Assembly (NCBI GenBank): GCA_947497475.1
Contig: CANMGS010000001.1
Location: 682,001 to 746,000, forward strand
DNA length: 64,000 nt
Source of the DNA: an uncultured Amylibacter sp.
GTDB lineage: Bacteria; Pseudomonadota; Alphaproteobacteria; Rhodobacterales; Rhodobacteraceae
Direction of reading: 5' to 3'
Position numbers and translations under genes: made by a program. The notes beneath the pieces are model-generated. The model was not told the DNA's origin, did not search any database, and saw nothing but the letters and a program-made list of their open reading frames with translations. Shown here one piece after another: positions 27,418 through 36,149 of the stretch. Position 1 is the first letter of the stretch. Each line of letters begins with the position of its first letter.

Positions 27418-27810
27418 ATGGCCAGTGCAGCCCCAACACAAAGACAGCTTCGCGTCGGCGAAATGCTACGCCGTTCCATATCCGAGATTTTGGCACGCGG
27501 TGAACTCTATGATCCAGATTTGGCGCATACATCCATAACCGTAGGCGAAGTGCGCACATCATCTGACCTGCGTAACGCAACAGTATTCGTTTACCCATTG
27601 GGCGGGCAGAATTCGGATGTGATCGTAAAAGCACTAAATCGCTCTGCAAGCGAAGTGCGTCGTTATCTGAATAAAGATATCAGCCTGAAATACTCTCCAA
27701 ACATCAAATTCGCATTAGACACGACATTCGATCAAATCGACGAAACCCGTAGATTACTTAGCCAAGATAATGTGACACGCGACTTAGAGGATGATGCATC
27801 CGACGATTAA
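27418..27810 (+). CDS. rbfA: Ribosome-binding factor A
   Basis: A 130-residue KH-fold protein that binds the 30S precursor near helix 1 of 16S rRNA and is needed for maturation and cold adaptation. Typical features are RQLRVGEMLRRSISEIL, ITVGEVRTSSDLRNATVFV and the C-terminal PNIKFALDTTFDQIDE. The frame opens at 27385, but the ATG at 27418 with AAGG upstream gives the family start MASAAPTQRQLRVGE. It leads into truB 42 bp downstream, a common rbfA-truB arrangement. Confidence 0.96.
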   Translation: MASAAPTQRQLRVGEMLRRSISEILARGELYDPDLAHTSITVGEVRTSSDLRNATVFVYPLGGQNSDVIVKALNRSASEVRRYLNKDISLKYSPNIKFALDTTFDQIDETRRLLSQDNVTRDLEDDASDD

Positions 27811-27852
27811 ACTGTGAACACCACAGACACATGTTTTAAAAGAAGACGGTAC

Positions 27853-28767
27853 ATGCAACAGAAATCTAAAAAACGCGATCTAGATGGCTGGCTTATCATC
27901 GACAAGATGGCAGGCATCACATCCACCAGCGTCGTCAATAAATGCAAGTGGTTGTTCAAAGCTAAAAAAGCAGGCCATGCTGGAACACTTGATCCAGATG
28001 CAACAGGCTTACTTGCTGTGGCGTTTGGCGAAGCCACGAAAACCATTCCCTACATCATGGACGGTATCAAAACCTATAAATTCGTTGCAACCTTGGGTGC
28101 GGCAACCACAACCGATGATGCAGAGGGGGACGTCATTAACACTTCTGATTTACGCCCAACAGATGAAGACATTCGCGCGGCCCTGCCAAACTTTTGCGGG
28201 CATATCCAACAAACGCCTCCTAAATTCTCAGCCGTAAAAATCGACGGTGAACGAGCATATACCATTGCGCGTCGCGGCGATGACATAGAATTGGCCAGCC
28301 GCGAACTCTATGTGGAGCGCTTAGAATTCGTGAAACGTCTGTCTGATACTGAAGTTGAACTCAGTCTGACCTGCGGCAAAGGCGGATATGTTCGGTCTAT
28401 CGCCCGTGATCTTGGTGAACACCTTGGATGTCTTGCACACGTCAAATGGCTCCGTCGTATGGACACAGGCCCATTTGATATCGAGCAGTGCACAACTATC
28501 GAACATATCGAAGGCCTAGAAACGATGGCCGAGCGTGAAGCGATGCTCCTTTCTACGGAAGCTGCATTAGAACCTGTCATGTGCATAGAAATCACGGACC
28601 AAGATGCCATTGATATCCAATTCGGCAAAAGCATCCTTGTGAACGAAGCCCCCGATGATCCTGAAACACCCGTTTGGGTCAGCCATAACGGCAAAGCCCA
28701 AGCCATTGGTCATGTCACAGATGGGACTTTCCAACCGAAACGCGTCATCCTACAACGTACACCATGA
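27853..28767 (+). CDS. truB: tRNA pseudouridine(55) synthase
   Basis: A 304-residue enzyme making pseudouridine at position 55 of the tRNA T-loop. The catalytic aspartate is in GHAGTLDPDATGLL, followed by KTYKFVATLGAATTTDDAEG and YVRSIARDLGEHL. The frame is open for 13 codons upstream, but the ATG at 27853 with AGAAG before it begins the typical KSKKRDLDGWLIIDKM. Its stop overlaps the next gene start by 4 bases. Confidence 0.97.
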   Translation: MQQKSKKRDLDGWLIIDKMAGITSTSVVNKCKWLFKAKKAGHAGTLDPDATGLLAVAFGEATKTIPYIMDGIKTYKFVATLGAATTTDDAEGDVINTSDLRPTDEDIRAALPNFCGHIQQTPPKFSAVKIDGERAYTIARRGDDIELASRELYVERLEFVKRLSDTEVELSLTCGKGGYVRSIARDLGEHLGCLAHVKWLRRMDTGPFDIEQCTTIEHIEGLETMAEREAMLLSTEAALEPVMCIEITDQDAIDIQFGKSILVNEAPDDPETPVWVSHNGKAQAIGHVTDGTFQPKRVILQRTP

Positions 28768-29273
28768 TCACCAAGACACATATCAAAGATGACGCTCCAT
28801 CTGTTGCCATCTATTCCGATTGCGAAAACTATCGCTACAGCCTTACTCGCACATGGGATGAAACGGGCAAGCGCGTTCTCTTCGTCATGCTGAACCCATC
28901 CACAGCGACAGAAGTGCAAAATGATCCCACCGTAGAACGCTGCGAACGCCGTGCACGCACATTGGGGTATGGTGCATTCTGCGTTTGCAATATCTTCGCC
29001 TACCGCGCCACAGACCCCAAAGTCATGCGCGCGCAAGCCGATCCAACAGGCCCAGCTAACGACGCCGCAATCATCGAAGCATCGGATTGGGCAGATGACA
29101 TTGTTTGCGCATGGGGTACGCACGGCGAACACTTGCAACGCGGCCCAGAAATGGAACGTATCTTACGCGCCCAACCCAAACCCCTAACACACCTAGGATT
29201 GTCAAAAGCAGGTCACCCAAAACATCCCCTTTACATTGGCTACAAAGTACAGCCTATGATGTGGGATGAATGA
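28764..29273 (+). CDS. DUF1643 domain protein
   Basis: A 169-residue DUF1643 protein. Conserved features are YRYSLTRTWD, VLFVMLNPSTATEVQNDPTVERC and the later AWGTHG segment. The family is widespread and functionally uncharacterised; some copies sit next to restriction or mobile genes, but here it is embedded in a housekeeping operon. ATGA overlap with truB upstream and an 8-base overlap with the EamA gene downstream indicate translational coupling. Confidence 0.88.
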   Translation: MITKTHIKDDAPSVAIYSDCENYRYSLTRTWDETGKRVLFVMLNPSTATEVQNDPTVERCERRARTLGYGAFCVCNIFAYRATDPKVMRAQADPTGPANDAAIIEASDWADDIVCAWGTHGEHLQRGPEMERILRAQPKPLTHLGLSKAGHPKHPLYIGYKVQPMMWDE

Positions 29274-30129
29274 TCAAACCAAAGGCTTTTTAATCACAAT
29301 CATCGGCGTACTGTTCATCGTACCCGACAGCCTTTTCATCCGTTTGATCGAAGCGGATACATTAACCATCGCATTTTGGCGCAATACCCTTTCTGGCATT
29401 GTTATGTGCCTTGCTTATTTAATGATCGGTGGCTTTACACCTTTCAAACAGGCGATGAATGCTGGAAAACCCGCATGGATTTACATGTTCTTTGTAGGGT
29501 TCACAGGCATACTTTTTGTAATGGCCATTCAAAACACCAGTGTCGCCAACACAGTGTTTATTTTGGCATCTATGCCAATCTTTGCAGCGTTCTTCAGCTG
29601 GTTGGCTCTTGGTGAACGCATCAGCCAACGCATGGTATGGACAATTTTATTCGTAATTATTGGCATTGGGATCATTGCCAGCGGCTCAGGTCATAACGAA
29701 AATGCGCATATATTCGGGGATATCATTGCGCTAATCGCTGCCGCCAACTTTGCAATTGCCCTAACCGCTGCAAGGCGCGCAAAATCTGTATCGCTCGTTC
29801 CGCTGGCAGCAATCGCCTATATCATTTCTGGTATCGCCGTTATCCCCTTCACAGACATCTTTGACTTTCCTGCCCATCAATGGTGGATCATCGGTCTTCA
29901 CGGTGCCGTTTTCACAGCCATCAGCATGGCCTTCTTAACATTAGGGCCGCGTTATATTACCTCTGCCGAAGTCTCCCTTTTGATCCTTCTTGAAAGCGTT
30001 CTTGCCCCACTATTAGTCTGGCTTGTAATTGGCGAAGACCCAGGCATCTGGACTTTAATAGGTGGTGCAATCATCATCAGCGTTTTGTTCATCTCGAACA
30101 TGATTGTTCTGATGCGCAAGAAATCCTGA
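29266..30129 (+). CDS. EamA-family (DMT) transporter
   Basis: A 287-residue inner-membrane protein with about ten transmembrane segments in two EamA repeats; the first ends near LGERISQRMVWTILFVIIG and the second near LIGEDPGIWTLIGGAIII, each with the typical G-E motif. The family exports or imports amino acids, nucleosides and other metabolites; the substrate cannot be told. Starts inside the DUF1643 gene. Confidence 0.9.
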   Translation: MNDQTKGFLITIIGVLFIVPDSLFIRLIEADTLTIAFWRNTLSGIVMCLAYLMIGGFTPFKQAMNAGKPAWIYMFFVGFTGILFVMAIQNTSVANTVFILASMPIFAAFFSWLALGERISQRMVWTILFVIIGIGIIASGSGHNENAHIFGDIIALIAAANFAIALTAARRAKSVSLVPLAAIAYIISGIAVIPFTDIFDFPAHQWWIIGLHGAVFTAISMAFLTLGPRYITSAEVSLLILLESVLAPLLVWLVIGEDPGIWTLIGGAIIISVLFISNMIVLMRKKS

Positions 30130-30153
30130 TTATAATCACACCGCCATTAAGAA

Positions 30154-30678
30154 CTATGCCAACGTTGCAGCAGCCGCCTTTAACTCCGCATCAATTGCTG
30201 CGTCTCTTACAACACCAGCCTCTGCATCAAATGCATCATAGAAACTTGGCACGGACACAGTCGCCTTAACTTCTGCCCCAAAATGCGGCATTGATCCCGC
30301 AGCAGCAGCCAAAACAGATTGTGCGCCACCTGCTCCCGGCGATGTTGCCAGCAGAACCATCGCTTTATCTGCGTAAACTTTGCCTTCCAAACGAGAGGCC
30401 CAGTCAAACGTATTTTTATAAGCCGCCGAATAGCTGCCATTATGCTCTGCAAATGAAATCATCACAGCATCAGCCGCTGCAATCTTATCCTTAAACGCTT
30501 GTGCTAAGTCAGGGACACCACCCGCCTCTTCGCGGTCACTGCTGTAAATCGGCATCTCATAGTCATTCAGATCAATGACCTCTAAATCCGCATTCGGCAC
30601 AAGACCCGCTGCATATGTCACCAACTGTTTGTTTATCGATTTTGAACTGCTGCTTGCAGCAAAGGCTAGAATTTTCAT
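30154..30678 (-). CDS. NADPH-dependent FMN reductase
   Basis: A 174-residue flavodoxin-like protein: KILAFAASSSSKSINKQLV (phosphate-binding loop), DLNDYEMPIYSSDREEAGG and the FMN-site segment SFAEHNGSYSAAYKNTFDWASR. Such enzymes reduce FMN or quinones using NADPH. The ATG at 30678 with GAGGAA upstream is preferred over the upstream start at 30732, which lacks a ribosome binding site. Divergent from a LysR gene with a shared upstream region. Confidence 0.9.
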   Translation of the reverse strand: MKILAFAASSSSKSINKQLVTYAAGLVPNADLEVIDLNDYEMPIYSSDREEAGGVPDLAQAFKDKIAAADAVMISFAEHNGSYSAAYKNTFDWASRLEGKVYADKAMVLLATSPGAGGAQSVLAAAAGSMPHFGAEVKATVSVPSFYDAFDAEAGVVRDAAIDAELKAAAATLA

Positions 30679-30728
30679 GACTTTCCTCATCATTAACTTT
30701 CCAACAACCTTGCATGTCACGAAAATAT

Positions 30729-30760
30729 GCACAATATACTTAAAAACACACTATATGTGC
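30729..30760. promoter_or_regulatory. Imperfect inverted repeat in the FMN reductase/LysR divergent gap
   Basis: GCACAATATA (30729-30738) and TATATGTGC (30752-30760) are near-complementary arms 13 bases apart, 20 bp upstream of the LysR start. Placement fits a LysR binding site controlling both genes. Confidence 0.35.
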
Positions 30761-30779
30761 GTTTATGCTAAGGTGAATT

Positions 30780-31631
30780 ATGGATCATTGGACAGAAATT
30801 AAAACCGCATACGAAGTCGTTCGTTTGGGCACAGTCAGCGCAGCAGCAGACGCTTTAAAGGTACACCGCGCCACAGTCATTCGGCATATTGACCTGTTAG
30901 AGGCAGAACTGGGTACAAAACTGTTCCAACGTCACGCACGTGGGTACACACCAACAGAAGCTGGTCACGACCTGTTACGGGTTGCAAAAACAACGGACGA
31001 ACAATTCAACCAACTCGCCATGCGCACCAAAGGCAGCTCCACAGAACTGTCAGGGGAATTGGTTATCACATCCCTAGAATCTATGGCACCTACCCTTATG
31101 CCTGCCATTAACGCTTTTCGTATTGAATATCCTAATGTCATCATCCGCTACATCACCAGCGGACGTGTGATCAAACTAGAATACGGAGAGGCGCACATTG
31201 CAGTTCGTGCAGGACCAAAGCCAACAGAGCTCGATAATGTGGTTCAACCATTTAAGACATCAGAGGTGGGATTATATGCCTCTCAAAAATACATTGATCG
31301 CAAAGGAACGCACCTAGAAATAACCAATCACGATTTCATCGGCCCAAATGACACAAACGTAGGTGCGCCATTTTTCAAATGGCTCCTCGCCAACGTCCCT
31401 TCGGAACAAATCGTTTTACGTGCCACCAACGAAAGCGTAGGCACAATAGCCGTTTTATCAGGAATAGGTGTTGGCTTTATGGAAAAAAACAAAGCCAAAA
31501 GGAACGGCTTGATAGAGGTCGTAGCTCCTAAAGAGGAATGGCGCGGGCAATCATGGCTTGTCACCCATGTAGACTTGCACCGCACGGCCAAGGTTCAAGC
31601 GTTTTTGAAGATATTAAAGCAACACATTTAA
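30780..31631 (+). CDS. LysR-family transcriptional regulator
   Basis: A 283-residue LysR regulator with an N-terminal winged helix-turn-helix (VRLGTVSAAADALKVHRATVIRHIDLLEAELG) and an effector domain starting at about residue 90 (LSGELVITSLESMAPTLMPAI). It is divergent from an FMN reductase gene and probably controls it. A weak hairpin AAGCAAA...TTTGCTT (31630-31650) immediately follows the stop and may terminate it. Confidence 0.9.
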   Translation: MDHWTEIKTAYEVVRLGTVSAAADALKVHRATVIRHIDLLEAELGTKLFQRHARGYTPTEAGHDLLRVAKTTDEQFNQLAMRTKGSSTELSGELVITSLESMAPTLMPAINAFRIEYPNVIIRYITSGRVIKLEYGEAHIAVRAGPKPTELDNVVQPFKTSEVGLYASQKYIDRKGTHLEITNHDFIGPNDTNVGAPFFKWLLANVPSEQIVLRATNESVGTIAVLSGIGVGFMEKNKAKRNGLIEVVAPKEEWRGQSWLVTHVDLHRTAKVQAFLKILKQHI

Positions 31632-31667
31632 GCAAACGCAGTTTTTGCTTCCATTCCTAACGATTCG

Positions 31668-31765
31668 GGCATAAAAGCCCCAAATCCGTGCAAATTCACG
31701 GACTCCATGGGCCCTGCTGGACGATATCCCGGCTTGCGCCATTAACTCTAACCAAGGAGACCCCG
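31668..31765 (+). promoter_or_regulatory. rpsO leader with two small hairpins
   Basis: Upstream of rpsO lie GGGC-ATAAAA-GCCC (about 31668-31681) and TCCGTG-CAAATT-CACGGA (about 31686-31703), then the ribosome binding site AAGGAG at 31754-31759. In several bacteria S15 represses its own mRNA by binding the leader; whether this one does is not shown. Confidence 0.35.
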
Positions 31766-32035
31766 ATGTCGATCACTGCAGAGCGTAAAGCTGAGCTCAT
31801 TAAAGAATATGCAACAAAACCTGGTGACACTGGCTCCCCAGAAGTTCAAGTTGCTATTCTGACTTCACGTATCGCGACACTTACAGAGCACTTTAAAACC
31901 AACAAAAAAGACAACCACTCACGTCGTGGTCTTTTGAAAATGGTTGCCCTACGTCGTAAGCTACTTGATTACACAAAAGGCAAAGACGAGGCTCGTTACC
32001 AAGACCTTATCAAACGCCTAGGCATCCGCCGCTAA
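31766..32035 (+). CDS. rpsO: 30S ribosomal protein S15
   Basis: An 89-residue S15, the usual length: [32 protein letters not shown], then [19 protein letters not shown] and [24 protein letters not shown]. It binds the central domain of 16S rRNA early in assembly. ATG at 31766 with AAGGAG is the real start; the same frame is open 26 codons further. It precedes pnp, a widely conserved pairing. Confidence 0.98.
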   Translation: MSITAERKAELIKEYATKPGDTGSPEVQVAILTSRIATLTEHFKTNKKDNHSRRGLLKMVALRRKLLDYTKGKDEARYQDLIKRLGIRR

Positions 32036-32040
32036 TACTC

Positions 32041-32073
32041 AAACGCACTCCTTCGGGGGTGCGTTTGCATTTT
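32041..32073 (+). terminator. Terminator or attenuator between rpsO and pnp
   Basis: An 11-bp stem (AAACGCACTCC with GGGGTGCGTTT, one T-G pair) closed by a TTCG tetraloop and followed by GCATTTTG. The short T-run suggests partial read-through into pnp. Confidence 0.8.
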
Positions 32074-32124
32074 GACTAAGGGGGCGTGATCCCCTGCAAT
32101 GGTGCAAAATCACAAATGTCCGTT

Positions 32125-32202
32125 GATCGGCAGGCCTGCCCGCCCCACCGATCGGATGATATGAAACGAGGGCACGGTCGCACACCAACGGGTGGCACCG
32201 TT
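32125..32202 (+). promoter_or_regulatory. Structured 5' leader of pnp
   Basis: The 146-base leader holds a hairpin with GATCGG (32125-32130) and CCGATC (32148-32153) enclosing the palindrome GCAGGCCTGC, and a second hairpin AACGG-GTGGCA-CCGTT (32187-32202). An alternative pairing ACGGT (32174-32178) with ACCGT (32197-32201) excludes the second hairpin. In E. coli a pnp leader hairpin is cut by RNase III and mediates autoregulation; a similar role here is inferred. Confidence 0.45.
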
Positions 32203-32219
32203 ATGAAAGAAGAAACGTT

Positions 32220-34361
32220 ATGTTTAACGAAGTAAAAAAATCCATCAAGTGGGGCGAAGAAACGCTGACACTTGAAACAGGCAAAATTGCACGTCAGGCT
32301 GACAGCACAGTGATCGCGACATACGGCGAAACTTCTGTATTGGCTGCCGTTTGTTTTGCAAAATCAGAAAAAGAGGGCCAAGGCTTTTTCCCTCTGACTG
32401 TAAACTACCAAGAGAAATATTACGCTGCGGGTAAAATCCCAGGTGGTTTCTTTAAGCGTGAAGCACGCCCAACAGAAAAAGAAACACTAACAGCACGTCT
32501 AATCGACCGTCCAATCCGCCCGCTTTTCGTGGACGGTTTCAAACACGAAGTTCAAGTGACTTTGACAGTTCTATCACATGACCTGACAAACGACCCAGAT
32601 ATGGTTGCGATGATTGCGGCCTCTGCAGCGTTGACACTATCAGGTGCGCCATTCATGGGCCCAATCGGTGGGTGCCGCGTTGGTTATGAAGAAGGTCAAT
32701 ACGTTCTGAACCCAACAGTGGACGATATGCATGATCTGAAAAACAACCCAGATCAACGCCTGGACCTTGTTGTTGCAGGCACCAAAGACGCTGTGATGAT
32801 GGTTGAATCAGAAGCATACGAGTTGACTGAGGAAGAAATGCTAGGTGCGATCAACTTTGCACACGAGCAAATTCAGCCAGTGATCGACATGATCATCGAC
32901 ATGGCAGAAGACGCCGCAAACGAGCCTTTCGATTACCAACCAGCAGATTACAGCGATCTTTACACAGCTGTTAAAAAAGCTGGCGAAAAAGGTATGCGCG
33001 CCGCTTACGGCAACACAGACAAACAAGAACGCACAGCCGCTGTTTCAGCAGCACGTGAAGCGATTGTTGAAGGCCTTTCAGAAGAGCAAGCCGCAGACGC
33101 AAACTTGGGCACATGTTTGAAAAAACTAGAGTCTGAAGTTGTTCGCGGTGACATCGTGAAAACAGGTAAGCGTATTGATGGTCGTGACCTATCTACAGTG
33201 CGCCCGATCGTTTCTGAAACAGGTATCCTGCCACGTACACACGGGTCTGCTTTGTTCACACGCGGTGAAACACAGGGTCTTGTTGTGACAACATTGGGCA
33301 CTGGCGACGACGAGCAAATGATCGACGCATTGAACGGCACATACCGCTCAAACTTCCTATTGCACTACAACTTCCCTCCATACTCTGTTGGTGAATGTGG
33401 TCGTATGATGGGCCCAGGCCGTCGTGAAATCGGTCACGGTAAGTTGGCATGGCGCGCACTACAAGCGGTTCTGCCAGCAGCAACAGATTTCCCATACACA
33501 GTGCGCGTTGTGTCTGAGATCACTGAATCAAATGGTTCAAGCTCTATGGCATCTGTTTGTGGTGGTTCATTGTCTATGATGGACGCAGGCGTTCCACTAA
33601 AAGCACCAGTGGCTGGTGTAGCTATGGGTCTGATCCTGCAAGACAGTGGTGAGTATGCTGTTTTGACAGACATCTTGGGTGATGAAGATCACTTGGGCGA
33701 CATGGACTTTAAAGTGGCAGGTACTGAAAACGGTATCACATCACTGCAAATGGACATCAAAGTGACAGGCATCACAACAGAGATTATGGAAAAAGCGATG
33801 GCACAAGCCAAAGACGGCCGTATCCATATCCTAAACGAGATGGCAAACGCTTTGACAGAAGCTGGTTCTTTCTCTGAACACGCTCCACGCATTGAAACGA
33901 TCAACATCAACCCAGAAAAAATCCGCGAAGTGATCGGTTCTGGTGGTAAAGTGATCCGTGAAATCGTGGAAACATCTGGTGCGAAAATCGACATCAACGA
34001 TGACGGCGTGATTAAGATTGCTTCATCGAACGGTGAACAAATCGAAACAGCACGCAAGATGATCATGGACATCGCAGCGGAACCAGAAGTGGGCACAATC
34101 TACACTGGTAAAGTTGTAAAAGTCATGGACTTCGGCGCATTCGTAAACTTCTTTGGCAAACGCGACGGCCTTGTGCACGTATCGCAAATGGCGAACGAGC
34201 GCGTCAATCACCCAAGCGATTTGGTTAAAGAAGGCCAAGACGTAAAAGTGAAATTGATGGGCTTTGACGACCGCGGAAAAGTACGCTTGTCTATGAAAGT
34301 TGTCGATCAAGACACGGGCGAAGAAATCGCCGCTGAGAAAAAAGAGAAGAAAGAAGACTAA
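32220..34361 (+). CDS. pnp: Polyribonucleotide nucleotidyltransferase (PNPase)
   Basis: A 713-residue 3'-5' phosphorolytic exoribonuclease. Two RNase PH domains flank a helical linker ([22 protein letters not shown] in the first; [18 protein letters not shown] and [15 protein letters not shown] in the second, catalytic core), then KH ([19 protein letters not shown]) and S1 ([18 protein letters not shown]) RNA-binding domains and a charged tail EKKEKKED. It works as a trimer, often in the RNA degradosome. Preceded by a structured leader and followed by a strong terminator. Confidence 0.99.
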   Translation: MFNEVKKSIKWGEETLTLETGKIARQADSTVIATYGETSVLAAVCFAKSEKEGQGFFPLTVNYQEKYYAAGKIPGGFFKREARPTEKETLTARLIDRPIRPLFVDGFKHEVQVTLTVLSHDLTNDPDMVAMIAASAALTLSGAPFMGPIGGCRVGYEEGQYVLNPTVDDMHDLKNNPDQRLDLVVAGTKDAVMMVESEAYELTEEEMLGAINFAHEQIQPVIDMIIDMAEDAANEPFDYQPADYSDLYTAVKKAGEKGMRAAYGNTDKQERTAAVSAAREAIVEGLSEEQAADANLGTCLKKLESEVVRGDIVKTGKRIDGRDLSTVRPIVSETGILPRTHGSALFTRGETQGLVVTTLGTGDDEQMIDALNGTYRSNFLLHYNFPPYSVGECGRMMGPGRREIGHGKLAWRALQAVLPAATDFPYTVRVVSEITESNGSSSMASVCGGSLSMMDAGVPLKAPVAGVAMGLILQDSGEYAVLTDILGDEDHLGDMDFKVAGTENGITSLQMDIKVTGITTEIMEKAMAQAKDGRIHILNEMANALTEAGSFSEHAPRIETININPEKIREVIGSGGKVIREIVETSGAKIDINDDGVIKIASSNGEQIETARKMIMDIAAEPEVGTIYTGKVVKVMDFGAFVNFFGKRDGLVHVSQMANERVNHPSDLVKEGQDVKVKLMGFDDRGKVRLSMKVVDQDTGEEIAAEKKEKKED

Positions 34362-34387
34362 TCTTTTAACTTAGTAGAGAATTAAGA

Positions 34388-34415
34388 AAGGCCTCGCATT
34401 TGCGGGGCCTTTTTT
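34388..34415 (+). terminator. Intrinsic terminator after pnp
   Basis: A 10-bp stem AAGGCCTCGC/GCGGGGCCTT (one T-G pair) with loop ATTT and a T-run of six. Confidence 0.92.
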
Positions 34416-34447
34416 GCAAGCGTACTTAATTCAAATATAAACATAGT

Positions 34448-35335
34448 TTATTCCAACTCACGCGATTGAATGTCCGAGATCATTGCACGCCCTATGTCAG
34501 AGACCACTTTATTGCGAAGGGAAAAATCCGCATCATTCTCGGTCATGTAAATAGCCGCAAGATATTGCCTGCCATCAGGCACACGCAAAAAGGCGATAAT
34601 GCCGCGTGACCCGAAACCACCCGCACCTGTTTTATCCCCAATAATCCACCCATCAGGCAAATGCGCTCTGATCAAAGCATCAGCGACCTGATCATCAATC
34701 ATCCATTGTGCTAACTGTTTTGCACTTTCATGTTTCAACACATCGCCCAATAGAAGCGTTTCAAGAGTGCCTAAAATAGCACGAGGCGTTGTTGTGTCGC
34801 GAACATCATCTGGCTTTCCTTCGTTCAATTCCGTTTCCCAACGGTCAAGACGTGTGGTGGTATCCCCAATCTTGCGTAAAAAATCTGTTAATCCTTCGGG
34901 GCCACCCATGGTTTGCAACAGTATATTAGCTGCTGTGTTGTCACTGATTGTTATGGTGGCTTCACATAAACTGCCCACACTCATCCCAGTCTGAACATGT
35001 TTTTCAGTTACTGGGGAATAGGATACCAGATCGTCTTTTTGAAACTTCACCCGTCTACTCAGGCTTTCTTGTTCTGTATCAACTTTCGCAAGAACCGCAC
35101 CACAAAGAAGGGCCTTGAATGTACTGGACATTGGGAAGCGTTCATCCGCACGCATTGCGATTTCCCAATCAGAGGAAACATCCCTTAACAAAACACCAAT
35201 ACGTGCCCCCAGTTTTGCTTCCCAATTGCTAACGGTTTCCTGCACCCCTTGGGCAAAACCTGCCCCAGCAACAGATGTACCCATTCCTAGTATTATTATG
35301 AAATTATACAGAATTCTCTTTGATAATCTTACCAT
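34448..35335 (-). CDS. Class A serine beta-lactamase
   Basis: A 295-residue periplasmic beta-lactamase that hydrolyses beta-lactam rings. All class A motifs are present: STFK (catalytic Ser70 and Lys73), SDN (ISDNTAANILL, Ser130), omega loop LDRWETELNEG (Glu166) and KTG (IGDKTGAGGFGSRG, with the Arg244-equivalent in GSRG). The segment after the omega loop (RDTT) and the GSRGIIA block resemble the TEM/SHV/CARB branch. The ORF is open to 35416, but ATG at 35335 with GGAG 7 bases upstream starts a clean signal peptide (VRLSKRILYNFIIILGMG...GFAQ). No mobile element or AmpR-like regulator is adjacent, so it looks intrinsic. Confidence 0.95.
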   Translation of the reverse strand: MVRLSKRILYNFIIILGMGTSVAGAGFAQGVQETVSNWEAKLGARIGVLLRDVSSDWEIAMRADERFPMSSTFKALLCGAVLAKVDTEQESLSRRVKFQKDDLVSYSPVTEKHVQTGMSVGSLCEATITISDNTAANILLQTMGGPEGLTDFLRKIGDTTTRLDRWETELNEGKPDDVRDTTTPRAILGTLETLLLGDVLKHESAKQLAQWMIDDQVADALIRAHLPDGWIIGDKTGAGGFGSRGIIAFLRVPDGRQYLAAIYMTENDADFSLRNKVVSDIGRAMISDIQSRELE

Positions 35336-35593
35336 GACTGCTCTCCAATGGCTTTGTTTTAATATCTGTGTAAATTTATCTTGTGAAACAAATATGCTAT
35401 GGCGTCGATGCATCATAAATGTTCCTCAGAATTCTCCTTAAATCACCAACCTATATTTTTTCAAATAGGAAAAGACGCATATAAAAATAACTTAAAACGC
35501 CAGGCAAAGTTTTGCGCATTAAATCTCTACATTTCAACAATATTAAGCTACACGGAACACAGCTGACGATAGTCTCAAAAAACAGGAATACTT

Positions 35594-36043
35594 ATGACTA
35601 GCAAAAAACGCATTGCCCTCTCCAGCGATCACGCTGCTATTGAATTGCGCCAAACCATTGCTAACCACATCGCGGCACAAGGATATGAGGTGGTTGATAT
35701 CGGCCCTACAACGCCAGAAAGCACAGACTATCCAAAACACGGCGAAGCGGCGGCACGGCTTGTGGCCTCAAACGATTGTCAGCTTGGCATTATTATATGT
35801 GGCACAGGTCAGGGCATTATGATGGCAGCGAATAAGGTCAAAGACATCCGTTGTGGTGTCTGCCACGATACATTCTCGGCCCGTATGATCCGCCAGCACA
35901 ACGATGCCAATATGCTCGCATTCGGCGCCCGTGTGATTGGTGAAGGGTTGGCTCTTGAAATCGTGGATGCGTTCCTTGGCTCTAAATTTGAAGGCGGTCG
36001 CCATGCAAAACGCGTGGATATGATAAAAGCACTCGACGACTGA
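35594..36043 (+). CDS. rpiB: Ribose-5-phosphate isomerase B
   Basis: A 149-residue RpiB/LacAB family isomerase interconverting ribose 5-phosphate and ribulose 5-phosphate. ALSSDHAAIELRQTIANH (phosphate/substrate site), IIICGTGQGIMMAANK (catalytic cysteine and GTG loop) and HNDANMLAFGARVIG are diagnostic. It stands alone between the divergent beta-lactamase gene and a deacylase gene. Confidence 0.95.
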   Translation: MTSKKRIALSSDHAAIELRQTIANHIAAQGYEVVDIGPTTPESTDYPKHGEAAARLVASNDCQLGIIICGTGQGIMMAANKVKDIRCGVCHDTFSARMIRQHNDANMLAFGARVIGEGLALEIVDAFLGSKFEGGRHAKRVDMIKALDD

Positions 36044-36149
36044 CATCATTCACGTTGCCAAAGCCATGCTCGGAAACAAGACTTTATACGGCACACATAA
36101 CCCTATATAGACCAATTCAGTTAATACGTTTGAATAAAGGTAATGATTT

